NCBI GenBank assembly: GCA_937926185.1
Contig: CALEYM010000835.1
Location: 1 to 7,038, forward strand
Direction: 5' to 3'
DNA length: 7,038 nucleotides
DNA from: an uncultured Bacteroidota bacterium
GTDB taxonomy: Bacteria > Bacteroidota > Bacteroidia > Chitinophagales > Saprospiraceae
In this document: positions 1-6,725 of the stretch, piece by piece
How the letters are laid out: each line of letters starts with the position of its first letter
How positions within the stretch are numbered: the stretch's first letter is position 1
The notes under the pieces: model-generated
Databases searched by the model: none
Seen by the model: the letters and a program-made list of their open reading frames with translations, nothing else
What the model was told of the DNA's origin: nothing
Position numbers and translations under genes: made by a program

Positions 1-121
1 GGTTTAGAGGGTTTAGAAGGTTTAGAGGGGGGCTAAATCCTTAGTCTAAACTCTAAACTCTCTAAACCCTTCTAAACCCTTCTAAACCCTTCTAAACCCT
101 CTAACCCCTCCTAAACCCTCA
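1..121. repeat. CTAAACCC-type repeat block with long inverted repeat
   Basis: This non-coding block directly follows the last gene of the cluster. Its right side (about 45-120) is made of C-rich units of the form TCTAAACCCT and variants. Its left side (1-30) is made of G-rich units of the form GGTTTAGA. The two sides are inverted copies: TTAGAGGGTTTAGAAGG at 4-20 is a perfect 17-base reverse complement of 88-104. A second pairing register joins 11-28 to about 58-77 with one bulged base, so the RNA or single strand could fold in several slipped forms. The centre holds a small CTAA/TTAG hairpin at 33-44. Because it lies just after the stop codons at the end of a co-directional gene run, a role as a terminator or transcript-end structure is plausible. 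That role is inference, and the block may continue past the left edge. Confidence 0.85.
61..100. repeat. Four perfect tandem copies of TCTAAACCCT
   Basis: The ten-base unit TCTAAACCCT occurs at 61-70, 71-80, 81-90 and 91-100 with no mismatch. It is flanked by degenerate units at about 44-60 (CTCTAAACTC type) and 101-120 (CTAACCCCTC and CTAAACCCTC). Perfect central copies with decayed edges fit recent slippage expansion. The unit contains a telomere-like CTAAACCC word, but its period is 10 rather than 7. Confidence 0.95.
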
Positions 122-793
122 TCATATCCCGCCTTTTCCAAGTTCTTTCAGGCTCTCCGGAACGGGAGGGATAATTTGGGTTTCCAGCACGCCGGGCAAT
201 GGCGCCAGCGGTTTGGCCCAGGGGGCGCTGCGCCAGGCTTCTGCCTGCCGGCGCACCGTGGTATTGGGGGAGGCCGGATTGGAACCGGGCAATGGCGCGC
301 TACCGCTGGGGCGAACGCGGCCAGGTTCTTCTTTCAGGCGTTCAGTCGAATTCGGCGCCGGGCTGACCGGGATTTCCGGTTGGACCGATTTCTGTTCCTG
401 TCGGCTGGTTTGACGCGTGGGGGCGGCGCTTATTTTGGGTTGTGCAGCCGGCGTTTCCACGCTTTGCGGAGTTGCGATTGTTGTGGTCTCCTGAAGTTCC
501 GGCGTTGTGGCAGTGGCGGCAGGCGTTTCGGCGGCAGGCGGCATTTCAGCAGCTTGATCGGGGCGCGAGAGCACCCAATAGAGACCCAATAACAGGACGA
601 CGGCGAGCCCGCTCACCAATATCAACGCCCGGGTGCTCCAGCCGCTGCGCGGCGGTTTCAAACGGACCCGCACTTCATCCCATACCCGCGGGGAGGGGGC
701 ATCCCATCCCGAGGGCGCTGGCGTTTCCGGCAGGTCTTCAAATGTTTTGCGGAATAACTCGTCGAGGGAATTAAACTCTTTCGGATCAGTCAT
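122..793 (-). CDS. Single-pass membrane protein, probable barrel-less anti-sigma factor
   Basis: This is a putative inner-membrane partner of the ECF sigma factor encoded just upstream. From the ATG at 793 it has 223 residues. A GTG at 811 would add six residues, but the ATG sits after an A-rich stretch and is preferred. Residues 1-53 are cytoplasmic and contain W38-x2-V-R-x2-L45, a motif shared with the 487-residue protein at 5199-6662 (W17-x2-M-R-x2-L24). Residues 54-75 form one membrane helix, preceded by Arg and Lys residues that favour an N-in orientation. Residues 76-223 are Pro, Ala, Thr and Ser rich and probably disordered in the periplasm. No zinc-binding anti-sigma motif or FecR domain is visible. 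It starts 40 bases after the sigma gene stop, which fits one operon. It ends in tandem in-frame TGA codons (119-124) against the repeat block. The anti-sigma role rests on position and architecture, and truncation of a longer protein is possible. Confidence 0.6.
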   Translation of the reverse strand: MTDPKEFNSLDELFRKTFEDLPETPAPSGWDAPSPRVWDEVRVRLKPPRSGWSTRALILVSGLAVVLLLGLYWVLSRPDQAAEMPPAAETPAATATTPELQETTTIATPQSVETPAAQPKISAAPTRQTSRQEQKSVQPEIPVSPAPNSTERLKEEPGRVRPSGSAPLPGSNPASPNTTVRRQAEAWRSAPWAKPLAPLPGVLETQIIPPVPESLKELGKGGI

Positions 794-833
794 TTTTTGT
801 TTTCCCGGCACAGACCGGATTTATTTTCGATTT

Positions 834-1379
834 TCAGGTAATAAAAGATTTGTCCAGAATCCGCTTCAGATATTCCCGCGCTTTGAACAACTGGCTTTTG
901 CTGGTGCCGATGGAGATGCCGAGTTGTTCGGCAATTTCTTCATGGCTGAAACCATCTATCGCATACAGATTGAACACGGCGCGGTATCCTGGCGGCAATT
1001 TTTGTAGGTATTTCAGGAGTGTTTCGGCATCGAGGTTTGAGGCAAAGTCTTCGTCGGTGCGAAAGCGGTTTTCGAAGGGGGTAAAATCGGAAGTGTCGCG
1101 CAAAAAGTCCCGCTGGCGCCTTAAATGGCTGAGTGCTGTATTCACCATGATCCGTCGTATCCAGCCGCCCAGCGCCCCTTCGCCCCGAAACTGCGTCATA
1201 TCCCGGTATACCCGTATGAATCCTTCCTGCAACATATCCTCGGCCTCGGCCCGGTCGCGCGCAAAACGCAGCAACACCCGGAACATCGGCACACTGTATT
1301 GCTGGTACAGGGCAGCCTGATGTTTCGGATTGCCTTGCAGCACTCCGCTTACCAATTCCTGGTCGGTCAATTGTTGCAT
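834..1379 (-). CDS. ECF-type RNA polymerase sigma factor (sigma-70 family)
   Basis: This protein directs RNA polymerase to a specific promoter set and is probably held inactive by a membrane partner. From the ATG at 1379 it has 181 residues. The frame extends to a TTG at 1409 (191 residues) and stays open to a TAA at 1470-1472, but residues from the ATG onward already contain the whole fold. Region 2 is seen in LYQQYSVPMFRVLLRFARD, then DMLQEGFIRVYRDM and GGWIRRIMVNTALSHLRRQR. After a variable acidic linker, region 4 follows with KLPPGYRAVFNLYAIDGFSH and then EEIAEQLGISIGTSKSQL, the helix-turn-helix that reads the -35-like element. The gene is followed after 40 bases by the single-pass membrane protein, the usual sigma/anti-sigma order. 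Its region 4 closely resembles the partial sigma factor at the right edge (shared LPP, LYAI-G-SH, EIA and GTSK), so the two are paralogues. The regulon is unknown. Confidence 0.93.
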   Translation of the reverse strand: MQQLTDQELVSGVLQGNPKHQAALYQQYSVPMFRVLLRFARDRAEAEDMLQEGFIRVYRDMTQFRGEGALGGWIRRIMVNTALSHLRRQRDFLRDTSDFTPFENRFRTDEDFASNLDAETLLKYLQKLPPGYRAVFNLYAIDGFSHEEIAEQLGISIGTSKSQLFKAREYLKRILDKSFIT

Positions 1380-1468
1380 GAGGTTGTACGGTAATGGTTT
1401 GGCAGCCAATTCAACAAATTGGTTGCCTGGTGAAATGTTTTTTTTCCGAATAACGAATTTTTCTGCAA

Positions 1469-1524
1469 ATTAAGGCAGAATCAGGAGAATCAGCTCGCTT
1501 TTACACCCGGTTAACGGCCTTAAT
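1469..1524. promoter_or_regulatory. Interrupted eight-base inverted repeat, possible hairpin
   Basis: ATTAAGGC at 1469-1476 is the exact reverse complement of GCCTTAAT at 1517-1524, with 40 bases between. The arms lie in the gap after the kinase gene and before the sigma gene. They could bind a dimeric regulator or form a loose hairpin. The long loop and the lack of a following T-run make an intrinsic terminator unlikely. Chance occurrence is possible. Confidence 0.25.
1477..1494. repeat. Tandem nine-base direct repeat
   Basis: AGAATCAGG (1477-1485) is followed directly by AGAATCAGC (1486-1494), matching at 8 of 9 positions. It lies about 100 bases upstream of the preferred sigma factor start and inside the loop of the inverted repeat. 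It could be a paired binding site or simple slippage. Confidence 0.3.
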
Positions 1525-1552
1525 CCTTTTTCGGTTTAAACTGCAAGCGGGC
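1520..1552 (-). repeat. Degenerate second copy of the histidine kinase 3' end
   Basis: These 33 bases match 1570-1602, the last codons and stop of the kinase gene, at 26 of 33 positions and at an exact offset of 50 bases. Read on the minus strand they give ARLQFKPKKD-stop, against the kinase's real end ARLRVKLEED-stop, so the reading phase and the stop are both kept. An in-frame TGA (1553-1555) lies just before the copy, so it is not a usable extension. It is most simply a remnant of a second homologous gene tail or an old local duplication that has drifted. Confidence 0.55.
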
Positions 1553-1569
1553 TCAAAACTCAAAACTGT

Positions 1570-2604
1570 TTAATCCTCTTCCAGTTTAACGCGCAAACGG
1601 GCCGTATAAGTACCGTTTTCCTGTTCCAAATCCAGTTCGTAGCGATCCGGGTAAATGAGGTCGAGCTGGCGTTGCACATTTTTCAGCCCAATGCCTTCTG
1701 AACCGGCAGGGCGGTCGCCAGGTTCCACAGTATTCTGAACCATAAAATCCAACACGTTGTTTTTCAGGTTTAAAGATACGGAAATATTGGCGTCGCCCGT
1801 GGTGCTGTTGGCGCCGTGTTTAAAGCTGTTTTCCACGAATGGCAACAACAGCAGCGGCGCGATAGAGCCGCCGGGCTGCTCGATGTTTTCTTCAAATTGT
1901 ACGCTGAGCCGGTTGTTGTAGCGCAATTTTTCAAGTTCGATATAATCCTGAATAATTTTCGATTCGTCGGCCACCGGGATACGCGGCGAACGACATTCGT
2001 ACAGGACGAAACGCATTATCTTGGACAACATCATGATGGCGTCGGCGGTGCGGTCCGATTTTTTGCGCGCCAGCACATACAGGTTGTTCAGCGTGTTGAA
2101 CAGGAAATGCGGGTTGGTTTGCGCGCGCAGGAAATTCAGTTCCGATTGCAGTTTTTCCCGCAGCAGTTGCTGTTCGAATTCGAGGCTTTTATAGTGCACC
2201 CGGATCATTTTGATGGTCGTAGCGGCCGCAACGGTGATAAACAGGTCGAAGGCCGTGAGGTAGAATCCGGGCAGGAAAAAGAAGGGAATATTGCGTTCCG
2301 GTTCGAAAATGGGAAAAAAGATAAACGCCGTGACGGTTCGGTAGAGCAGGGAGGCCACGATGAAGGCCAGCAGCGTCAGTCCGACTAATTTGTACACTTT
2401 GTCGCGGTCGAGATAAAGTGGGATAATGTAATAAAAAACGAAATAGGTCAACAGTATTTTGACCGGCAAAACGAAAGTTTCGCCGAGAAATGCCAGGCTT
2501 AGTTCCACCCGGTTGAAGATGCTGCCCAACCAGGAGTTCAGAAACAGATAAACCAGCCAAAAACTGATATGATAGGCTATTCGGGTCCAGTTCAGGCGTT
2601 CCAT
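1570..2604 (-). CDS. LytS/YehU-type sensor histidine kinase
   Basis: This is a membrane sensor kinase of 344 residues that would phosphorylate its own histidine and pass the phosphate to a response regulator, usually of the LytTR type in this family. Four hydrophobic segments lie at about 10-30, 38-64, 72-100 and 106-133, forming a compact membrane sensor with no large periplasmic domain. A coiled-coil-like stretch (about 138-158) leads to the His_kinase core (PF06580), where LRAQTNPHFLFNTLNNLY carries the expected phospho-acceptor His166. The ATP-binding N-box is LLLPFVENSFKHG (Asn259), and the G-box is EGIGLKNV (303-310). It is full length for this type. Its ATG lies inside the 3' end of the glucosidase gene (13-base overlap), so the two are probably translationally coupled. 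No response regulator follows in the window, which is unusual, since family members normally sit next to one. The next gene in the same direction is an ECF sigma factor. Confidence 0.92.
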   Translation of the reverse strand: MERLNWTRIAYHISFWLVYLFLNSWLGSIFNRVELSLAFLGETFVLPVKILLTYFVFYYIIPLYLDRDKVYKLVGLTLLAFIVASLLYRTVTAFIFFPIFEPERNIPFFFLPGFYLTAFDLFITVAAATTIKMIRVHYKSLEFEQQLLREKLQSELNFLRAQTNPHFLFNTLNNLYVLARKKSDRTADAIMMLSKIMRFVLYECRSPRIPVADESKIIQDYIELEKLRYNNRLSVQFEENIEQPGGSIAPLLLLPFVENSFKHGANSTTGDANISVSLNLKNNVLDFMVQNTVEPGDRPAGSEGIGLKNVQRQLDLIYPDRYELDLEQENGTYTARLRVKLEED

Positions 2605-5132
2605 GTGATGCGTTTAAAATCCGGTGTAGTGTTCAGGGTGTACAGTGCCCGGTCGCGTAAGCGTATTTCTTTTACCGGGATTTCCGCGCCGTCCACGCTG
2701 CAATGGCGTACGAAGGCAGGGAAGCCGACGAGATAAACTTTTACATTTTGGTATGGCGGCGTCCAGTCGCCTTCCCGTTGTTGTTCCAGCGAAAAATGAC
2801 CGTTTTCGCCCATTGTTGTCCAGGTTTTGAGGCTGAAACCACCGTCGAGGTAATCGTACCCTTCCCCGGCGTCTTCATACAAAATACTGCTTTCCCGGCC
2901 GTTTTTGTAATACACGTACAAAGTCAGTTCGTCCACGGGGCGTTCGCCGGTCCATTGCCGCACAGGGTAAGTAGCCAGTACGGCGCCTTCCCGAACGAAA
3001 AAGGGAATTTGATCGGGCATCACGTTCACAAACAGTTCGCCGTTGGCGGGCTGGCCGGTCCAGAAGTAGAACCAGTTGCCTTTAGGCAAATTTACCAGTT
3101 GGCGCTGTACTTTGGGTTGCACCACCGGGCTGACGAACAAATGCTCGCCAAAGAGAAAATCACGTTCGTTGTCCCACATTTTCGGGTCTTCAGGGTCGGC
3201 GAAAGCGGCATGGCGCAACACCGGCAGACCGGTGCTTGCGTTTTGCCATAACGCGGTGTACAGGCAAGGTAGGAGGGCGTAGCGCAGTTCGATGGCTTTT
3301 TTCGCCAAAGGCGTCCATTTCTCCCCGAAAGACCAGGGTTCCTGGTCTGAAGTGTGGAGAGCCGGATCGGCCAGTTGGGCTTCGTCGGTCACCGCGGTGT
3401 CGCCCGCGGCATGTTGTCCCATGCTATGCACCCGCATGAGGGGGTGAAAAACGGCGAGTTGCAACCAGCGGGTAAACAACTCGCCGTCGGTTTTTCCGGC
3501 AAACCCGCCGATGTCCGTGCCGCAAAAAGAAAAGCCGGAAATGCTGAGGCGCTGGCATTGCACGTTGGCGATTTGCAGGTGTTCCCAATCGGAATAATTA
3601 TCGCCCGTCCAGATGGCTGCATAACGCTGGCCGCCACTGTAGGTAGCACGGGTGAGCAAAAAAGGCCGCTTATCGGGCCGCAGGCGACGGAGCCCTTCCC
3701 AGGATGCGCGGTTCATTTGCTGGCCATATACGTTATGGGCTTTTCGATGGCCGCACAACTGACCTTCGTCATGATGCAGGACATGATCGGGCAGGGTTTT
3801 GTGATTGACGTGAAATACGGCCGGTTCATTCATGTCGTTCCAAAACCCGCTGATGCGGATGTTTTGGTAAAGGTCGGCATACAGATCACCCCACCATTGG
3901 CGCACCCCGGGATGGGTAAAATCAGGGAATGCGCAAAAGCCCGGCCAGACGGGGCCTTTGGCTATATCTCCGTCTGCCGTTCGCAGGAACATGCTTTTAG
4001 CCAGTCCCTCGCTATACACAAAGTATTCGGGGTCTTCCTTGATACCCGGATCGATCATGACCACGGTCTGGAATCCCAGTTTTTCCAGTTCAGATACCAG
4101 TTTTTCCGGGTTGGGAAAATGTTCCGTATTCCAGGTAAAACATCGGTACCCGTCCATATAATCGATGTCGAGGTAAATGGCGTCGCAAGGGATTTCGAGT
4201 GCGCGGAAGGTTTCGGCAATTTCGATCACCCGGCTGTGCGGATAATAACTCCAGCGGCATTGGTGGTAACCCAGCGCCCACAGCGGCGGCAGTTCGGGCA
4301 TGCCGGTGAGGCGGGCGTAGGCGCAGGCTACGTCGGGCAAAGTGGGGCCGAACAGAAAGTAATAGTTCATTTCGCCACCATCGGCCCAAAAAGAAACGGC
4401 GCCCTCGTCCTGACTGTCGAAGTCAAAATGGGTGCGAAAGGTATTGTCGAAAAAAATGCCGTAGGCTACGTCCTGGTGCAGGGAATAATAAAATGGAATA
4501 GCCCGGTAAAGCGGGTCGGTTTCGCGACCAAAGCCGAAGGCGTCGGTGCACCAGTTTTCAAATATTTTGCCGTGCAGGTTCGGGCTGCAGGTTTTATCGC
4601 CCAGCCCGTAAAACACCTCTTTGCGGTGGCATTTTTTGCTCATTTTCAGCTCGCACCAACCTTTCAAAATAGTGCGTTTGGCCGAATAGCCGGCTTCATC
4701 CTCGCAGATGATCCGGTCGTCCAGATCATAGAATCGAACCCGGAGGCCTGATTTGGCTACTACTACCTGCAAGGGGTCGCATACCAGCACGTATTCGTTG
4801 GCGCTTTCGGTGAGCGTGGCCGTCACTTTTTGCGGACTGAACGCGGGCGGCAAAGCGTATGAATGATCGGGCTGGAAAAGCCCGTCGGGGCTGTAGCGTA
4901 GCCGGACGACGCCAGGCATCACGACCTGAATGCGCAGGGTAACGCCGTTGCGGCATAAAAATTCATAAGCGTCGTCGCGCCAGCGGACGCCGATGGCTTC
5001 GTCGGGCGTTACGATTTCATAAACGTCGTCGTATCGGGTGCTGATATCGGCTTCACTGAAGGCTATTTCCGCGGGAGGAGACGGTTCAAGCGGGGCTTCC
5101 GGTTCCTGGCCGGCGGGTTCGTTTTTTTCCAT
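2592..5132 (-). CDS. Glycoside hydrolase family 31 alpha-glucosidase
   Basis: This 846-residue enzyme hydrolyses terminal alpha-linked sugar residues, most likely alpha-glucosides, by a retaining mechanism. An acidic, Pro-rich lead (1-30) is followed by the N-terminal beta-sandwich (about 40-270), with the family-typical GLGDKTCSPNLHGK and YGIFFDNTF stretches. The catalytic barrel (about 275-620) contains LWALGYHQCRWSYYP, IYLDIDYMDGYRCFTW (Asp322 and Asp324), the nucleophile motif GFWNDMNEPAVF (Asp433) and the acid/base motif IWTGDNYSDWEHL (Asp511), followed by GTDIGGF and HPLMRVHS. C-terminal beta-domains follow, including a DUF5110-like YEDAGEGYDY at 752-761. All catalytic residues are present, so it should be active. 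There is no signal peptide or lipobox, so it is predicted to act in the cytoplasm on imported oligosaccharides or stored glucan. Some GH31 members cleave alpha-xylosides, and the exact substrate cannot be read here. It starts 66 bases after the barrel protein gene and overlaps the kinase gene. Confidence 0.95.
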   Translation of the reverse strand: MEKNEPAGQEPEAPLEPSPPAEIAFSEADISTRYDDVYEIVTPDEAIGVRWRDDAYEFLCRNGVTLRIQVVMPGVVRLRYSPDGLFQPDHSYALPPAFSPQKVTATLTESANEYVLVCDPLQVVVAKSGLRVRFYDLDDRIICEDEAGYSAKRTILKGWCELKMSKKCHRKEVFYGLGDKTCSPNLHGKIFENWCTDAFGFGRETDPLYRAIPFYYSLHQDVAYGIFFDNTFRTHFDFDSQDEGAVSFWADGGEMNYYFLFGPTLPDVACAYARLTGMPELPPLWALGYHQCRWSYYPHSRVIEIAETFRALEIPCDAIYLDIDYMDGYRCFTWNTEHFPNPEKLVSELEKLGFQTVVMIDPGIKEDPEYFVYSEGLAKSMFLRTADGDIAKGPVWPGFCAFPDFTHPGVRQWWGDLYADLYQNIRISGFWNDMNEPAVFHVNHKTLPDHVLHHDEGQLCGHRKAHNVYGQQMNRASWEGLRRLRPDKRPFLLTRATYSGGQRYAAIWTGDNYSDWEHLQIANVQCQRLSISGFSFCGTDIGGFAGKTDGELFTRWLQLAVFHPLMRVHSMGQHAAGDTAVTDEAQLADPALHTSDQEPWSFGEKWTPLAKKAIELRYALLPCLYTALWQNASTGLPVLRHAAFADPEDPKMWDNERDFLFGEHLFVSPVVQPKVQRQLVNLPKGNWFYFWTGQPANGELFVNVMPDQIPFFVREGAVLATYPVRQWTGERPVDELTLYVYYKNGRESSILYEDAGEGYDYLDGGFSLKTWTTMGENGHFSLEQQREGDWTPPYQNVKVYLVGFPAFVRHCSVDGAEIPVKEIRLRDRALYTLNTTPDFKRITWNA

Positions 5133-5169
5133 GACGGCAAAATTCGGTTACTCCTGACGGATGCCGCCA
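5132..5169 (-). promoter_or_regulatory. Possible hairpin closing on the glucosidase start codon
   Basis: In the transcript, UGGCGGC (plus-strand 5163-5169) can pair with GCCGUCA (5132-5138) through seven pairs including one G-U, with a 24-base loop. The last paired base is the A of the glucosidase AUG. The loop carries AGGAGU, a Shine-Dalgarno-like word, but it is about 20 bases from the start, which is too far for normal use. A structure here could limit initiation or couple it to translation of the upstream gene. It is a short imperfect stem and may be chance. Confidence 0.2.
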
Positions 5170-5198
5170 AATTTCGTACCTAAAAATTGCCTTACTAC

Positions 5199-6662
5199 TC
5201 AGAAAAACCAGGAAGCGGTAAAATTGAACAGACCGTTGGTCGTCAAGCCGGATGACTTTCCTGAAATTGCTTCCTGAAAGTTGACCGACGCATTATCCAG
5301 TTTTACATCCTGGTCGATGGCGCCGAACCGTCCGGAAGGCAGCGGTTTATGGAAAAACAGGCCTAGTTCCAGATGCCGGACAGGTTTGAACCCCACGCCA
5401 ATGCTCCAGCGGGTATCCCATTCGCGGAATTGTGCGCTGACTTCGCTGTTCAATTTTTTACCGGCATCGCCGTCCAGAACGGTGTATACTTTATTGTTGT
5501 TGAGCGTTCGGTTGCCGGTTTCCACATAAAGGTTATTGCCGATGGCAACCCCGCCGAAGACGCGCAGTTTTGAAAACGGTTGCCAGAAACCTAAAACCGG
5601 CATTTCGATGCGATGAAGCCGGCCAATGGGAACATACACCTGGGAGGGCTCTGTTGAGCTTTGGGTGGAACCATTCTGCGGCTGGAAGTTGTTGTTGTCC
5701 GCGGCCACCCGGAGATCGCCGGTTAAATCCACGTAGGACATGGCCGTAAGGGCGACTACTGGGCGTTCTTCGGCGCCTAGCTGACGGAACTGGTACCCTA
5801 CGCCGGAACGCAGGCCCCAGTTTTTCAGCGGTTGCCATTCGGCGCTCAGGCCCGCGCCTGCGCCGGCATAAGCGCCTTTGGCATCGGACATGACGCCGGC
5901 ATTTGCGCCAAAAGTCCAGGCCGGTTTTTTATTGTCGCGCATCGGGTCAATGGGTTTTGGCGGCATGACGAACGGTGCAGCGGAAGCGGTATCTGCGGCG
6001 GCGGAAGGCGCTGAAACATCTGAAATTACATTTTTGCCCGGCACTGTGGCAGGTTCCCCGTTAAGGAGTATTTCACCGGGCCCGTCAGGTTCCTGGATGG
6101 CAATCTGTTGGGCTTTGTTTTCGGACGCCGGATTTAATATTTCAGCAAGCTCGTATGCGCTTCCGGCGCGCACCGGTTCAGATGTCGAAATCACCTCGGT
6201 TTGTTGCCGAGGATTCTGTGTTGTATTCAAGACGCCCGTTTCCCGTGCTGTTTCGTCGTTGAAATGCGGCGAACCGGTTTGATAGGTCGAACTGGAAAGG
6301 GGGCGTTTCGTTTTTTCCGAAATGCTTCCCGGGTGTTGGCTGCTTATTATTTCATGGCGTGCACCGGTTGTGGCGGTACGGTTATTTTCTTCCGGAACAT
6401 TAGCGATTTGTTTATCCTGTACGGAGACCTTCGGGGTGACAACAGGCGTCCTGTCGACTACCGTTGACGGGGCCCCGGCGCCTCGTTCGAACATTAGCCA
6501 GCCCAGCGCGCCGGCCGCGGGAACGAGCAGGGCGAAAATCCATATCAGCGCTACCGGGCGGCGGCGGCGTTCTTCCGGCATTTCCTGGTCGAGGGCCTTA
6601 CGCATGGCGCGCCATCCCTGGCTGGCCAGTTTTTTATCCGATTTGTATAAATTGCGATCCAT
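5199..6662 (-). CDS. Dual membrane-spanning anti-sigma-like protein with C-terminal outer-membrane barrel
   Basis: This 487-residue protein probably links the outer membrane to the ECF sigma factor encoded just upstream. Residues 1-35 are cytoplasmic and basic and contain W17-x2-M-R-x2-L24, a motif shared with the protein at 122-793. An RRRR stop (32-35) precedes one membrane helix at 36-58, which gives an N-in orientation. There is no cleavable signal peptide. Residues 59-246 are low-complexity (Ser, Thr, Pro, Ala, Asn and Gln), long enough to cross the periplasm. Residues 247-487 look like a beta-barrel of alternating Gly/aromatic strands (WTFGANAGVMS, WGLRSGVGYQF, RWSIGVGFKP, HLELGLFFHKP), and the chain ends FTASWFF, the C-terminal Phe signal of outer-membrane proteins. 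This order matches the dual membrane-spanning anti-sigma factors (Dma) described in Bacteroides. It starts 63 bases after the sigma gene stop. That it binds this sigma factor is inference. Confidence 0.75.
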   Translation of the reverse strand: MDRNLYKSDKKLASQGWRAMRKALDQEMPEERRRRPVALIWIFALLVPAAGALGWLMFERGAGAPSTVVDRTPVVTPKVSVQDKQIANVPEENNRTATTGARHEIISSQHPGSISEKTKRPLSSSTYQTGSPHFNDETARETGVLNTTQNPRQQTEVISTSEPVRAGSAYELAEILNPASENKAQQIAIQEPDGPGEILLNGEPATVPGKNVISDVSAPSAAADTASAAPFVMPPKPIDPMRDNKKPAWTFGANAGVMSDAKGAYAGAGAGLSAEWQPLKNWGLRSGVGYQFRQLGAEERPVVALTAMSYVDLTGDLRVAADNNNFQPQNGSTQSSTEPSQVYVPIGRLHRIEMPVLGFWQPFSKLRVFGGVAIGNNLYVETGNRTLNNNKVYTVLDGDAGKKLNSEVSAQFREWDTRWSIGVGFKPVRHLELGLFFHKPLPSGRFGAIDQDVKLDNASVNFQEAISGKSSGLTTNGLFNFTASWFF

Positions 6663-6665
6663 TTT

Positions 6666-6670
6666 TCCTT
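6666..6670 (-). promoter_or_regulatory. AAGGA ribosome-binding-like site for the barrel protein
   Basis: In the transcript, AAGGA sits three bases before the ATG at 6662, inside a strongly A-rich leader (AGAAAAGAAAAGGAAAA). It supports this ATG as the start. Spacing is shorter than ideal, and the A-rich leader itself may matter more, as is common in Bacteroidota. Confidence 0.35.
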
Positions 6671-6725
6671 TTCTTTTCTGCCTCTGGCGAAATTTGGTTT
6701 TCAGAATATATTAATTAACAATAAG

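Larger units (their letters stand above)
1410..1569. other. Spacer between kinase and sigma factor genes
   Basis: No gene of convincing length lies in these 160 bases. They hold a degenerate copy of the kinase 3' end (1520-1552), a tandem pair of CTCAAAA (1552-1565), an interrupted inverted repeat (1469-1524) and a tandem nine-base repeat (1477-1494). The stretch is more A+T rich than the genes and is the likeliest place for a terminator of the kinase transcript and a promoter for the sigma gene. I found no exact Bacteroidota promoter of the TAnnTTTG type with a correctly spaced TTTG element. The closest is TTAATTTG at 1466-1473 on the minus strand, which I do not claim. Confidence 0.6.

Noticed and set aside
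1..121. A true telomere or linear replicon end, suggested by CTAAACCC words
   Set aside because: The period is 10 rather than 7, the array is short and degenerate, and it carries units in both orientations. It also directly follows a bacterial gene.
1..121. A CRISPR array
   Set aside because: Repeats are short and contiguous, without unique spacers of constant length, and no cas gene is present.
1380..1409. A TTG start adding ten residues to the sigma factor
   Set aside because: The ATG at 1379 already includes the full fold, TTG is a rare start, and the extra residues show no conserved feature. I cannot exclude it.
1466..1473. A Bacteroidota -7 promoter element (TTAATTTG on the minus strand)
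   Set aside because: It mismatches TAnnTTTG, and no TTG-type -33 element lies at the right distance upstream.
1816..2388. A 190-codon plus-strand frame opposite the kinase
   Set aside because: It is antisense to the kinase gene, whose H-, N- and G-boxes are clear. Its product is a basic, Gln-rich sequence typical of a shadow frame.
3354..4751. A 465-codon open frame on the plus strand
   Set aside because: It lies antisense within the GH31 gene, whose catalytic motifs and complete fold are on the minus strand. Its translation shows no recognisable domain, and GC-rich coding DNA often leaves such open shadows.
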